From: Meandrina meandrites
Taxonomy: Eukaryota > Cnidaria > Anthozoa > Scleractinia > Meandrinidae
Length of the DNA: 64,000 nt
Direction of reading: 5' to 3'
Assembly: GCA_963693305.1 (NCBI GenBank)
Contig: OY855904.1
Span: 41,881,304 to 41,945,303, forward strand
Part shown: positions 51,547-58,465 of the stretch, in pieces
Layout: each line of letters begins with the position of its first letter
How positions within the stretch are numbered: position 1 is the stretch's first letter
Position numbers and translations under genes: made by a program
The notes under the pieces: model-generated
The model's input: only the letters and a program-made list of their open reading frames with translations
The model's database searches: none
What the model was told of the DNA's origin: nothing

Positions 51547-51729
51547 ATGGAGAAACAATGAGTCAAAGAGTTGAAGGCTAATGAAGAATTAAAGAAACGA
51601 GGGTTTAAACAACCCCCATCAAACAGAATTATCACAGTTGATGAATATATGCAGATCTTAATACATAACTATAATGTAATTATGAAAGAGATTCACAACC
51701 ATGGTCAACCTCACACAGATCCTCGATAA
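51547..51729 (+). pseudogene. Truncated paralogue of the next gene's start
   Basis: The block 51482-51580 (upstream region plus first codons) is a diverged copy of 51725-51822, which holds the leader and start of the zinc-repeat gene. The frame from the ATG at 51547 meets TGA at codon 5 (51559-51561), where the paralogue has TCA. After that stop the same frame stays open to TAA at 51727-51729, but departs from the paralogue after about 13 codons and has no Cys repeats. It is either a dead gene fragment or the remnant of a duplication that supplied a second leader. The upstream TTAAAGGA box is retained. Confidence 0.55.
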
Positions 51730-51788
51730 ATTATATATCTTTTAAAAGTGAATTTTAGGTTTAAAGAAATGTTTCATGATTAATAAGT

Positions 51789-52178
51789 ATGGAGAAACAA
51801 TCAGTCAAAGAGTTAAAGGCTATCGCAAGAGAGAGGGGAATTAAAGGTTATTATAAAATGAAAAGAGCAGAGCTTTTAGAGGTGTTGGGTATCGAAGAGA
51901 GTGAACAACCAAAAAAATGCTCACATGGCAGACAGAGATATCAATGTAGAGAGTGTAAAGGTGGTGGAATCTGTGAACACAATCGACGTAAATCAAGTTG
52001 CAAAGACTGCAAAGGAAGTGAAATCTGTCAACATAATCGAAAGAGATATGATTGTAAAGACTGTGGAGGAAAAGGCATCTGTCCTCACGAGAGACAGAGA
52101 GCTTTCTGTAAAGATTGCGGAGTGTCACAGATCTGTCCACACGAAAGACAGAAGTCAAGATGTAAAGAATGCAAGTGA
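51789..52178 (+). CDS. SAP/Rho-N-like protein with five Cys/His zinc-binding repeats
   Basis: 129 residues, function unknown. Residues 4-34 (VKELKAIARERGIKGYYKMK...) resemble the short helix-extended-helix (SAP/Rho-N-like) segments seen at the start of many viral DNA-binding proteins. From about residue 43 there are five repeats of 18 residues with pattern C-x-H-x6-C-x2-C-x-G, such as CEHNRRKSSCKDCKG. Each could hold one zinc ion, so nucleic-acid or protein binding is likely. The start ATG is preceded by TTTAAAGA at 51760-51767. It is one of two plus-strand genes in the element, the outermost at this end, and converges on the next gene with a strong hairpin between them. A damaged copy of its start lies 242 bp upstream. 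Confidence 0.8.
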   Translation: MEKQSVKELKAIARERGIKGYYKMKRAELLEVLGIEESEQPKKCSHGRQRYQCRECKGGGICEHNRRKSSCKDCKGSEICQHNRKRYDCKDCGGKGICPHERQRAFCKDCGVSQICPHERQKSRCKECK

Positions 52179-52191
52179 ACCCCTACTTTAT

Positions 52192-52220
52192 TTTTCATAA
52201 CTAGACTCAAGTTATGAAAA
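52192..52220. terminator. Bidirectional 3' hairpin between convergent genes
   Basis: The perfect 11-bp stem TTTTCATAACT (52192-52202) and AGTTATGAAAA (52210-52220) has a 7-nt loop. It sits between the stop of the zinc-repeat gene (52178) and the stop of the 533-residue gene (52233), so it could end transcripts from both sides. Confidence 0.6.
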
Positions 52221-52232
52221 TTCTCATCTCAT

Positions 52233-53834
52233 TCATCGAAACATATACCAAGCTAATCCGCCAGAGATAATTGTCAATGCCGCAAGATTAATCTCATGTT
52301 TTGTTGAGTCGGGCTTAGCCGGCGGCGGTTGAGGTTTATTAGCATCACTTGCGACCGGTTTAGGTGACTCTTTCTTTATTACCTCACTCTTTGGTTGTGA
52401 AAAAGAAGGTAATAAAACCTTACTCTTTCCGAGGTTATGCTTTATTCCGACCGGCACAGTCTTCAAATTAACATCTAAATTGACACCCAATTTCATGGAT
52501 GGTTCAACACGTTTCAGTCTATTGTTATAACCGATCGTGCTCTCTGTATTGATCACCATTCTCGACGGCATCAACCACGTACCGGGAGAGACGGCAAGAT
52601 CGAGCTTAACTTTAGCCTCCTGCACAGCGAGTTGAAATCTCTGTACACTCTTACTTATGTCAGGCTGTTTAATCGCATCCTCTAATAACACGAGAAACTC
52701 TTGTCGAACCTCCTGCGCACTTCCTGTGTTTCCGAGAATTCCGCTTCGAACGTTCACCTGCGCACCCAATACGCAGTAAACAAGCGCTTCGATAGATTGA
52801 TTAAGTCTCGCCTGGCCGGCTTTAGTCAATCCGTTAGATACACGAGTGAGAAAGTATTCATAACCATTATCTATCTCAGAGTTTAAAATGTACTGCAGAA
52901 GATTACCTTTCGATCCTTCTCCTCCCTCATCGCTGAATTTATTAAATCCCGGGTAAGAAGAGTCAGTCTCTGTCGGACCAACGTAAGAGACCCAAATGTA
53001 CACAGATCCCAAACCGTGATTCTTTCCTTTATGGCAGCGAAAGTCAGAATCAGTCGACACATTAAACTCTTTGCAGATTCTCTTATAAGAAGGAATGTCG
53101 TATCTGTTATCCTTTTCATTAAAGGGTGGATCACCGGGTAGAGCGATCGAACTCTGTATTCCACCCATCTGAAACAGAATTCTCCTGATTGTGAAGTAGA
53201 CGTGAAACCAGATAATGGCTCGTATCTGCGGAGGAAGTTTGAGTTCATGGTCAGTCGCGTCGATTCCCCCCATCTTCTCCTCTAATAAAAGACGCAGGCT
53301 CACCCCGCAACCTGTCGTCGCACACCAGACGGCAAAGTTAAGCTGCTGCGGCCAATACCGCATATTCGGACCGTTTAACCACTCATGTGACTCTTTTGAA
53401 GAGGTGTGTTTAATTACCGTATTCGAGAAGATGTCTCTGACAGGTACAGAGAAAGAGTCTGAGGGAGTAGCGAAGATCTGAAGTCTACTTAGCTTCTCTC
53501 TCAAGTTGAGACCTCTCAGCGGTTGACTCTCATCAAAATCAATCGCGGGAATCGGTAAAGAGGGTTTCGGATTAAGTGTTAACTCCAAAGGAAAATCAAT
53601 CGTAAGACCCAACGCTTTTTTCATCTCGTCGGGAAAGTACAGACTGTACATAAACTTACTCTTATCAAAGACTTCATACTCTGAACCGTCCCTTCCGACA
53701 AATCTGACGTAAGGTTCTTTATCATAACTATCGACGCCGTGTTTAAATTTAGACAGGTCAGCATTTGGATATCGATCGAGAAATCTATTCCACAGAGATT
53801 TGGGTTTGGGTTTATCATCTTTCTGATTGCTCAT
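52233..53834 (-). CDS. Conserved Polinton-associated protein with C-terminal membrane anchor, unknown function
   Basis: 533 residues from the ATG at 53834; the frame can be extended four codons to a TTG, but the ATG with a TTTTTAAA box 19 nt upstream is preferred. It is the largest accessory protein of the element. The central part (roughly residues 160-430) looks like a folded, mostly helical domain with a Cys-containing stretch LNFAVWCATTGCGVS, a conserved-looking PPQIRAIIWFHVYFTIRRI helix and the motif HGLGSVYIWV. It is followed by a Pro/Lys-rich linker (about 470-510) and a C-terminal hydrophobic anchor (LAALTIISGGLAWYMF). The domain does not look like a jelly roll. I have the impression that similar uncharacterised proteins recur in cnidarian genomes, but cannot verify this. 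A membrane-bound virion protein is a reasonable guess. Confidence 0.8.
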   Translation of the reverse strand: MSNQKDDKPKPKSLWNRFLDRYPNADLSKFKHGVDSYDKEPYVRFVGRDGSEYEVFDKSKFMYSLYFPDEMKKALGLTIDFPLELTLNPKPSLPIPAIDFDESQPLRGLNLREKLSRLQIFATPSDSFSVPVRDIFSNTVIKHTSSKESHEWLNGPNMRYWPQQLNFAVWCATTGCGVSLRLLLEEKMGGIDATDHELKLPPQIRAIIWFHVYFTIRRILFQMGGIQSSIALPGDPPFNEKDNRYDIPSYKRICKEFNVSTDSDFRCHKGKNHGLGSVYIWVSYVGPTETDSSYPGFNKFSDEGGEGSKGNLLQYILNSEIDNGYEYFLTRVSNGLTKAGQARLNQSIEALVYCVLGAQVNVRSGILGNTGSAQEVRQEFLVLLEDAIKQPDISKSVQRFQLAVQEAKVKLDLAVSPGTWLMPSRMVINTESTIGYNNRLKRVEPSMKLGVNLDVNLKTVPVGIKHNLGKSKVLLPSFSQPKSEVIKKESPKPVASDANKPQPPPAKPDSTKHEINLAALTIISGGLAWYMFR

Positions 53835-53924
53835 TTTACTTATCAATCACATGTTTTTAAACGAAGTAAGGATTATACGGAGGATCTCTAAATGACTCAT
53901 CGATCACTATCATGCAATTACAGC

Positions 53925-54527
53925 TTACTCTGACCGGGCGAGTTTTTTTAACATCTCTGCACGAATCTCTTCCTCCATCTTTTTTAAATCCACCTTAGGT
54001 TGTGGTGGCGGTGGCTGATGCTCATTCTTTTCTCTTATCAATCTCTTCATCTCATAATACTTTTCACACTCTGATTTAACCAAAAGAAACTCTTCATGGC
54101 TTATCTTATTATCTGTCAACGCTTTAGAAACGATGTCTTTCACTGTGTTTATCTTCGCTTGGCAGACAGAGACGGTCTTTTCATGCTTACTAACCTTCTT
54201 TGAGATGATCTTTGCAAGACTCGCTGTCGCTACGCTCGTTAAGGCACAGACAGCCCAGACAGCTCCCAAACCGACCGAGACGGGAAGACCGATTCCTGTA
54301 AGTCCCGTACCCAATCCTCCTCCGCAGAGAGCGACAGACAGAGTTCCACTACCTGTAGATAGATTAAAAAGATAACTCCTTGCCCTCTTATACTTTTTGT
54401 ACACTTTTTCACAATCGTGTAGATCCTTCTCGAGAAGGGATAACCAATCTGCACACTGTTTTAATCTGAAGTTTTCACCGGTGCCTTCGGTAGGCAACTG
54501 AGGGTATATCTCTCTGTAACTATCCAT
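53925..54527 (-). CDS. Membrane protein with two Gly-rich hydrophobic segments
   Basis: 200 residues. Residues 21-50 are a charged helix, 59-108 hold two Gly/Ala/Leu-rich hydrophobic stretches forming a likely helical hairpin in a membrane, and 110-165 form a charged helical region (KISHEEFLLVKSECEKYYEM). A poly-Pro patch (171-175) and a short basic coiled coil end the protein. The start codon immediately follows the stop of the upstream gene (TAA-ATG, no gap), so the two are probably made from one transcript. There is no box of its own upstream. Function unknown; a virion membrane component or scaffold is possible. Confidence 0.8.
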   Translation of the reverse strand: MDSYREIYPQLPTEGTGENFRLKQCADWLSLLEKDLHDCEKVYKKYKRARSYLFNLSTGSGTLSVALCGGGLGTGLTGIGLPVSVGLGAVWAVCALTSVATASLAKIISKKVSKHEKTVSVCQAKINTVKDIVSKALTDNKISHEEFLLVKSECEKYYEMKRLIREKNEHQPPPPQPKVDLKKMEEEIRAEMLKKLARSE

Positions 54528-55451
54528 TTACTTTCTCTTTTGTTTATTTTTAACCTGTTCAACAAAGTAAACAACGACGGCGACTATCAACAACCACGCA
54601 TTCTTTGCGAGAAAACCGATCACCTCACCCGCTGTTTTAAAGATAAAACTTGCTATCGCACCGATCATTCCGGGAAGTATCTCTCCCAACTTCTTTCCTA
54701 TGGCTTTAAAACCCTTACCTACTCCTTTACCAAGTTTTGACAGACCGCTCTTCAGATTAGATACGATCACACCGATCACTGCGCCCACAGCGGAGAGAAC
54801 AGCGAACACTGTGAAACCGTACTTTTTAAAGATGGCCTTAACTCTATCTCTGAGTGACATTCTCTCCTCTATCACTTCAATCTCCCTCTCCAGATTCTCC
54901 CTCTCATCTCTCTGCTGTTCGATGTCGCGAACGATGTTCTCTCTCTGACTGGGCCCGACATCTTTAAGAGAGGATTTGAGCTCCTTCTCTTTCTCTATTC
55001 TCCTTGTTATCTCTCTCTCATCAGTCTCAATCACCTTCTCTGCAGATGGACCGAGACTCTCTTTTATCGTTTTCGGTAATTTATCATTCAGTTCACCATC
55101 TGATCTGAAAAGAGGATAACTCTTACCTCCCTTTCTTTTCATTCTAACGACCACTCGATCATACTCATCTATGTCAGATGTAAAAGAGGAGTTTGCAGGA
55201 TTGACCTTCGGATACTTTTCTCGGATCCTTTCCCAAGCGTCATCTCTCCTCTCCTCTCTCCTTATAAGGGGTGTGTTCTCATCGATAAAAGAGGTCTCTT
55301 CATAATTGAGATTATCGAAACCGTGCTGACGCATATCTCTTCTCGATGTGGATGTCATAGGTATCATCTCTCCCTCATCATCGTTATCACCGGGATCGAC
55401 CGGTTCAAAAGGATTATCTCTATCACCTGTCTCTGTCGGGTCAACTTCCAT
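54528..55451 (-). CDS. Coiled-coil membrane protein with Gly/Lys amphipathic region
   Basis: 307 residues. The N-terminus (1-70) is acidic and probably disordered, 140-198 is a highly charged coiled coil (EKELKSSLKDV, EREIEVIEERM), and 212-231 is hydrophobic. Residues 232-256 form an amphipathic Gly/Lys repeat (LGKGVGKGFKAIGKKLG), followed by hydrophobic segments at about 257-272 and 285-298 and a basic tail. The Gly/Lys stretch resembles membrane-active peptides, so a role in membrane penetration or particle assembly is conceivable but unproven. TCTTTAAA lies at 55477-55484, inside a hairpin region that also follows the upstream gene. It directly abuts the 200-residue gene downstream. Confidence 0.8.
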   Translation of the reverse strand: MEVDPTETGDRDNPFEPVDPGDNDDEGEMIPMTSTSRRDMRQHGFDNLNYEETSFIDENTPLIRREERRDDAWERIREKYPKVNPANSSFTSDIDEYDRVVVRMKRKGGKSYPLFRSDGELNDKLPKTIKESLGPSAEKVIETDEREITRRIEKEKELKSSLKDVGPSQRENIVRDIEQQRDERENLEREIEVIEERMSLRDRVKAIFKKYGFTVFAVLSAVGAVIGVIVSNLKSGLSKLGKGVGKGFKAIGKKLGEILPGMIGAIASFIFKTAGEVIGFLAKNAWLLIVAVVVYFVEQVKNKQKRK

Positions 55452-55478
55452 GATTCTTTACAAGATAAGTAAAGAATC
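55452..55478. terminator. 10-bp hairpin overlapping a promoter box
   Basis: GATTCTTTAC (55452-55461) and GTAAAGAATC (55469-55478) form a perfect stem with a 7-nt loop. It lies just past the stop of the 136-residue gene (55511) and directly before the ATG of the 307-residue gene. Confidence 0.5.
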
Positions 55479-55510
55479 TTTAAACTTATTATTTGCTTGA
55501 TATCTATACT

Positions 55511-55921
55511 TTACAAAAATCTACTAGCAACATAACCCAAAGCCAACATCCCTCCACCGACGTAGGCCATCTCACCCACTCTCTGATCATCACTCGGTCG
55601 GTAGTAATCAGAGAGTCGAGGTTCTTGAAGAGAGTAATCAGGATGTGTCTGAGAGTAGAGTTTGAAAGCCTCATCAGTATTCGAGAGATTCTGTGAAGCC
55701 TGATGCTTCACATCTCTCTGCTGATTATACCAATCCAAAAGTCTCTGTCTCTTCTCTTGGTAAGCTGCGTAATCTCTTTGATACTTTTCTAAAGCTTTAT
55801 CGTGTCGAATTCTCTCCGTGTCCGTATTCGATCCGCTCAGATAATTTGCCAAATACGATCCTCCGACAAAGGCGGTGGCGTTCAACACCGCTCCTCCGAT
55901 CATTAACGCAATGGTCGCCAT
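55511..55921 (-). CDS. Small protein with hydrophobic segments at both ends
   Basis: 136 residues. Residues 3-22 (IALMIGGAVLNATAFVGG) and the last 19 (MAYVGGGMLALGYVASRFL) are hydrophobic. Between them is a polar, Tyr/Gln-rich helical segment (KYQRDYAAYQEKRQRLLDWY) and a short PDYS/SDYYRPS region. Both ends could be membrane-bound, making a loop or bridge. A CCTTTAAT box lies at 55948-55955, 26 nt upstream. It belongs to the minus-strand run of membrane proteins between the 533-residue gene and the fibre-like gene. Function unknown. Confidence 0.75.
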   Translation of the reverse strand: MATIALMIGGAVLNATAFVGGSYLANYLSGSNTDTERIRHDKALEKYQRDYAAYQEKRQRLLDWYNQQRDVKHQASQNLSNTDEAFKLYSQTHPDYSLQEPRLSDYYRPSDDQRVGEMAYVGGGMLALGYVASRFL

Positions 55922-55966
55922 ACCGAAGGTTAATATTATTGGTGAAACCTTTAATATGAATAACCT

Positions 55967-56182
55967 TTAAGATGGAAGAATTTTCTGTTTATCCAAATAA
56001 TCTTTCAAGTACATACTTCCTGACAAGACAGCGACCCATTTACCGTAGTTAACAATGCTGGATGAGGGGTCGTTTATGAATGATTCTTTCATAGCCTTCT
56101 TCGCAATGTATCCGACTCCTGCGGAGAGGCCGATCAGAACGGATGCATCAGTGACGGTCTTCACAAGTTTATTCTCTGACAT
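55967..56182 (-). CDS. Two-segment membrane protein, paralogue of the fibre N-terminus
   Basis: 71 residues. It has two hydrophobic segments (about 12-27 and 47-61) with the motifs DASVLIG, GVGYI, DPSSSI and SGSMYLKDYL. The same order of motifs forms residues 10-55 of the 324-residue fibre-like protein encoded just upstream (56497-57471): DASVLIG, GFGYF, DPSTSI, SGSIYLKDYM. The two genes therefore share an anchor module, either by duplication of the small gene onto a fibre or by loss of the fibre part. TCTTTAAA lies at 56202-56209. Likely role: membrane component, perhaps a docking partner of the fibre. Confidence 0.75.
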   Translation of the reverse strand: MSENKLVKTVTDASVLIGLSAGVGYIAKKAMKESFINDPSSSIVNYGKWVAVLSGSMYLKDYLDKQKILPS

Positions 56183-56214
56183 TTTTACTCTTCAGAGATT
56201 ATCTTTAAATAAAT

Positions 56215-56475
56215 CTACAAGATTGTGTCGTAAGAATTTCCTTTACTCTTCTCCTCTTCGATTCTCTTCAACTCCCGTTCTCTGAGTTCATCCTTACCGT
56301 CAATCTTTATGGTCATGCGACCGTTATACTCTCCGCACCATTTACACACTCCTCCGCCTTCGGGTATCGTAAATCCGCAGACGCAGTTCTCTTTTGGTGA
56401 CATTAAATAAATGATGGCTTCTAAAAGAATTCCTGTGATAAATAGACTTCTCCACATCACGACTTTATCCAACAT
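56215..56475 (-). CDS. Small membrane protein with a CxC...CxxC zinc-ribbon-like motif
   Basis: 86 residues. A hydrophobic N-terminal segment (about 8-25, WRSLFITGILLEAIIYLM) is followed by Cys31-x-Cys33, ten residues, then Cys44-x2-Cys47 (CVCGFTIPEGGGVCKWCG), a plausible single zinc site. The C-terminal third is a charged helix. A TCTTTAAT box lies at 56494-56501, 18 nt upstream. It sits between two genes sharing a membrane module. Function unknown; too short for a family name. Confidence 0.7.
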   Translation of the reverse strand: MLDKVVMWRSLFITGILLEAIIYLMSPKENCVCGFTIPEGGGVCKWCGEYNGRMTIKIDGKDELRERELKRIEEEKSKGNSYDTIL

Positions 56476-56496
56476 TTTAAATAGGGGAGTAAATCT

Positions 56497-57471
56497 TTAA
56501 TCGATCTTATTTATAAGTATCATGCCGAACTTTTTATACCCGTTACCCAAACCGTCAAAGATGGTTCTGGCATCTGAGGTCTGTATAGACAGTTTTGTGT
56601 CTTTGTATATATCTAAAACGGAGATAAAATTATACGTTTTCCAACCCTTGCCTGTGTTGGGTACCGTGATGTTAATATTATCGCTCAGACTTAAAAACGG
56701 TGCGGGATTCAGTATGAACTGAACAGTTCCGTTATCATCCTCTGACTCAGTCTTTAATCCGTCGATCAGAGATATCGAGTAGACTCCCGGATTCTTGATT
56801 ATTATTTTCTCATGGTCCTCCTCATTCACGATGAAATCAGAGGGATCACTCTGTCTGGTGTATCGAGTATGATCCTCTGTTCCGTTTGCAAAGAATCTGA
56901 TGAAGCTATCATTGTTATGTTTAAGATAACCTTTATAAAAGACTTTTTTGGGAACGGATTCATCCAAATAATTTTTTATCTCGCTCATCTTTTGCAGAGT
57001 GATAGATTCTCTCTCATCGACGGTATTATTAACATAATTGACAGTTGCCGCGTAATCAACATCTTTAGTTTCAGGGGTCTTAAGGTTATGTATCGAATCT
57101 CCTCCCATGTCGAGATCTCCCTTCCTGATAACCTTCTCGTCGACGTAACTTTTATTGACTGCGTCTCTATCACCGACGGGATTGGCAAGGTTTACGATTC
57201 TCTTCAATTTAAGATCGAGATTCTTCGGAGTCTTCTCCTTACTCTCTATCACTCCCTTCTTCGAGTTAAGGGAATCGATCCTCTTCAGTATCTCTTCTCT
57301 CTGCATATAATCTTTCAAGTAAATACTTCCGGAGAGGATTCCTACCCATTTAAGGTAGTCTGTAATGCTTGTTGAGGGGTCATCCATATTGACGAAGTAA
57401 CCGAACCCTGAGGAGATACCTATCAGAACGGAGGCGTCATAGATAGTCTTGAAGATCTTCTCTTTCGACAT
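56497..57471 (-). CDS. Fibre-like protein: membrane anchor, tail-fibre repeat, C1q/TNF-like C-terminus
   Basis: 324 residues. Residues 1-60 hold two hydrophobic segments shared with the 71-residue neighbour. Residues 93-112 (VNLANPVGDRDAVNKSYVDE) match the pattern of bacteriophage tail-fibre repeats (N-L-x2-P-x4-DAVNKxYVD). A degenerate second copy (IHNLKTPETKDVDYAATVNY) follows at 127-147, then a helix. From about 175 to the end is a beta-rich domain with strand pattern GVYSISLI, GTVQFILNP, GWKTYNFISVLDIY, KLSIQTSD and KFGMILI, resembling the C1q/TNF jelly roll typical of trimeric spikes. I infer a trimeric receptor-binding or attachment fibre held in a membrane. TCTTTAAA at 57490-57497 lies 18 nt upstream. 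It is longer than its neighbours and is the only spike candidate in the window. Confidence 0.75.
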   Translation of the reverse strand: MSKEKIFKTIYDASVLIGISSGFGYFVNMDDPSTSITDYLKWVGILSGSIYLKDYMQREEILKRIDSLNSKKGVIESKEKTPKNLDLKLKRIVNLANPVGDRDAVNKSYVDEKVIRKGDLDMGGDSIHNLKTPETKDVDYAATVNYVNNTVDERESITLQKMSEIKNYLDESVPKKVFYKGYLKHNNDSFIRFFANGTEDHTRYTRQSDPSDFIVNEEDHEKIIIKNPGVYSISLIDGLKTESEDDNGTVQFILNPAPFLSLSDNINITVPNTGKGWKTYNFISVLDIYKDTKLSIQTSDARTIFDGLGNGYKKFGMILINKID

Positions 57472-57544
57472 TTATTTTGAGAGAGAAGATCTTTAAATCT
57501 TCATAGCACGACGCAGGAGGTTCTGTCGCAATTACAAGAATGTA

Positions 57545-57565
57545 GCTATGAACGAAGTTCATAGC
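57545..57565. terminator. Hairpin at gene end (GAAC-GAA-GTTC type)
   Basis: GCTATGAAC (57545-57553) and GTTCATAGC (57557-57565) form a perfect 9-bp stem with a 3-nt loop, spanning the stop codon of the 147-residue gene. The same core with loop TTC recurs at 60183-60199, and a TAAC variant at 58910-58924. Confidence 0.55.
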
Positions 57566-58002
57566 ATCCCCATCTTAGGTACGGGAATCTTTGATTGTTG
57601 AGGTCTTTCTATCACAGGTTGTACTACCTGACGATCGTAAGTGGGAGGTTCACTCAGAGATTCATCTCTCGACAGAACATTTGTGTCTTTTCTGTAACTC
57701 ATAAACATATTCAATGCGGTCAAGCCGATACCGACAAGAGAGATCGCGGTTGTGAAAGAGATCTCAGGAATCCAACCCTCTGCTGTGATATCCTTACTAT
57801 TCTGTGACTCTCCTGTCTCTCTCTCCTCCGGTTCAGTTGCCTTCTCAGCATCACGTTTCATCTTCTCTTTCAACGCCTCCTTTGCCCTTCGGTTATACTC
57901 TGCGAGTTTCTTTCCTGCGGCAACCTTCTTGGGATCTTTCTCTTTTGTTTTAACATTACTCTCAATGGGGGTCTTAGTGATCTGTTCAACATCTTCTGTC
58001 AT
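57559..58002 (-). CDS. Single-pass membrane protein with basic Lys-rich N-terminus
   Basis: 147 residues. Residues 20-53 are very basic (KDPKKVAAGKKLAEYNRRAK...), 54-72 acidic, 80-101 a clear transmembrane segment (PEISFTTAISLVGIGLTALNMF), and the tail is Pro-rich (EPPTYDRQVVQPV). The Lys-rich part could contact DNA or acidic partners inside a particle while the tail lies across a membrane. A TCTTTAAA box lies at 58023-58030. Function unknown; the basic motif gives an impression of conservation in similar elements, unverified. Confidence 0.75.
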   Translation of the reverse strand: MTEDVEQITKTPIESNVKTKEKDPKKVAAGKKLAEYNRRAKEALKEKMKRDAEKATEPEERETGESQNSKDITAEGWIPEISFTTAISLVGIGLTALNMFMSYRKDTNVLSRDESLSEPPTYDRQVVQPVIERPQQSKIPVPKMGML

Positions 58003-58071
58003 TTTAGTAATGTGCTCTGTTGTCTTTAAATCAACCGTTTCAGTTGATATAGGTTGGCTTAAGAGTCAAGT

Positions 58072-58398
58072 TTACGGTAATGTCAAAAAGAAATAATCAT
58101 CACCATGGTAAACAATGTCTATAAAAGCCCCGTGTATCTGAACCTGATCCTTACTCATATTTATTATCACTTCCCTTCTTTTTTCGAAAGCGCTTGCGAT
58201 TATTTTAAACTGTTGCATAGTGAAAGCGATGAGATCATTACCTCCAAAAAGATCCTCATGTCTGAATCTTATGGAGACGGCTTCCCTTTCACCAATGGCT
58301 GAAAAGAACTTTTCTCTCTGTTCTTTAGAAATGTTCACTCTGTGTTTAATGTAACGCACAATGCTGGGAGCGTTATCGAGTACCTTCTCTTGAGACAT
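58072..58398 (-). CDS. Small protein with two SK-x-Q type repeats, unknown function
   Basis: 108 residues, no membrane segment. It appears to contain two related units: ISKEQREKFFSAI followed by VSIRF, and FTMQQFKIIASAF followed by VIINM, then SKDQVQ. The pattern of a Thr/Ser-x-x-Gln helix start followed by a strand resembles small internal proteins reported in adintovirus-like elements, but the assignment is weak. The C-terminus is hydrophobic (YFFLTLP). A TCTTTGAA box lies at 58423-58430, 24 nt upstream. It is located between the nuclease and the basic membrane protein. Confidence 0.65.
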   Translation of the reverse strand: MSQEKVLDNAPSIVRYIKHRVNISKEQREKFFSAIGEREAVSIRFRHEDLFGGNDLIAFTMQQFKIIASAFEKRREVIINMSKDQVQIHGAFIDIVYHGDDYFFLTLP

Positions 58399-58445
58399 TT
58401 TTATTTAATAAGTAATAAGAATTCTTTGAATCATTTTTCTAATAC

Positions 58446-58465
58446 TGATTAACCTTTATTAATCA
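58446..58465. terminator. Hairpin at end of nuclease gene
   Basis: TGATTAA (58446-58452) and TTAATCA (58459-58465) form a 7-bp perfect stem with a 6-nt loop, covering the stop codon of the nuclease gene. Confidence 0.45.

Noticed and set aside
51909..52175. Link between the 54-nt period of the zinc repeats and the 54-bp satellite
   Set aside because: The period is the same but the sequences are unrelated; taken as coincidence.
53835..53846. Upstream TTG start for the 533-residue gene
   Set aside because: The in-frame ATG at 53834 with an upstream TTTTTAAA box at the usual distance is the better start.
56812..57375. 187-codon plus-strand frame opposite the fibre gene
   Set aside because: It lies entirely antisense to the fibre-like gene, which has recognisable motifs and an upstream box; the opposite frame has none.
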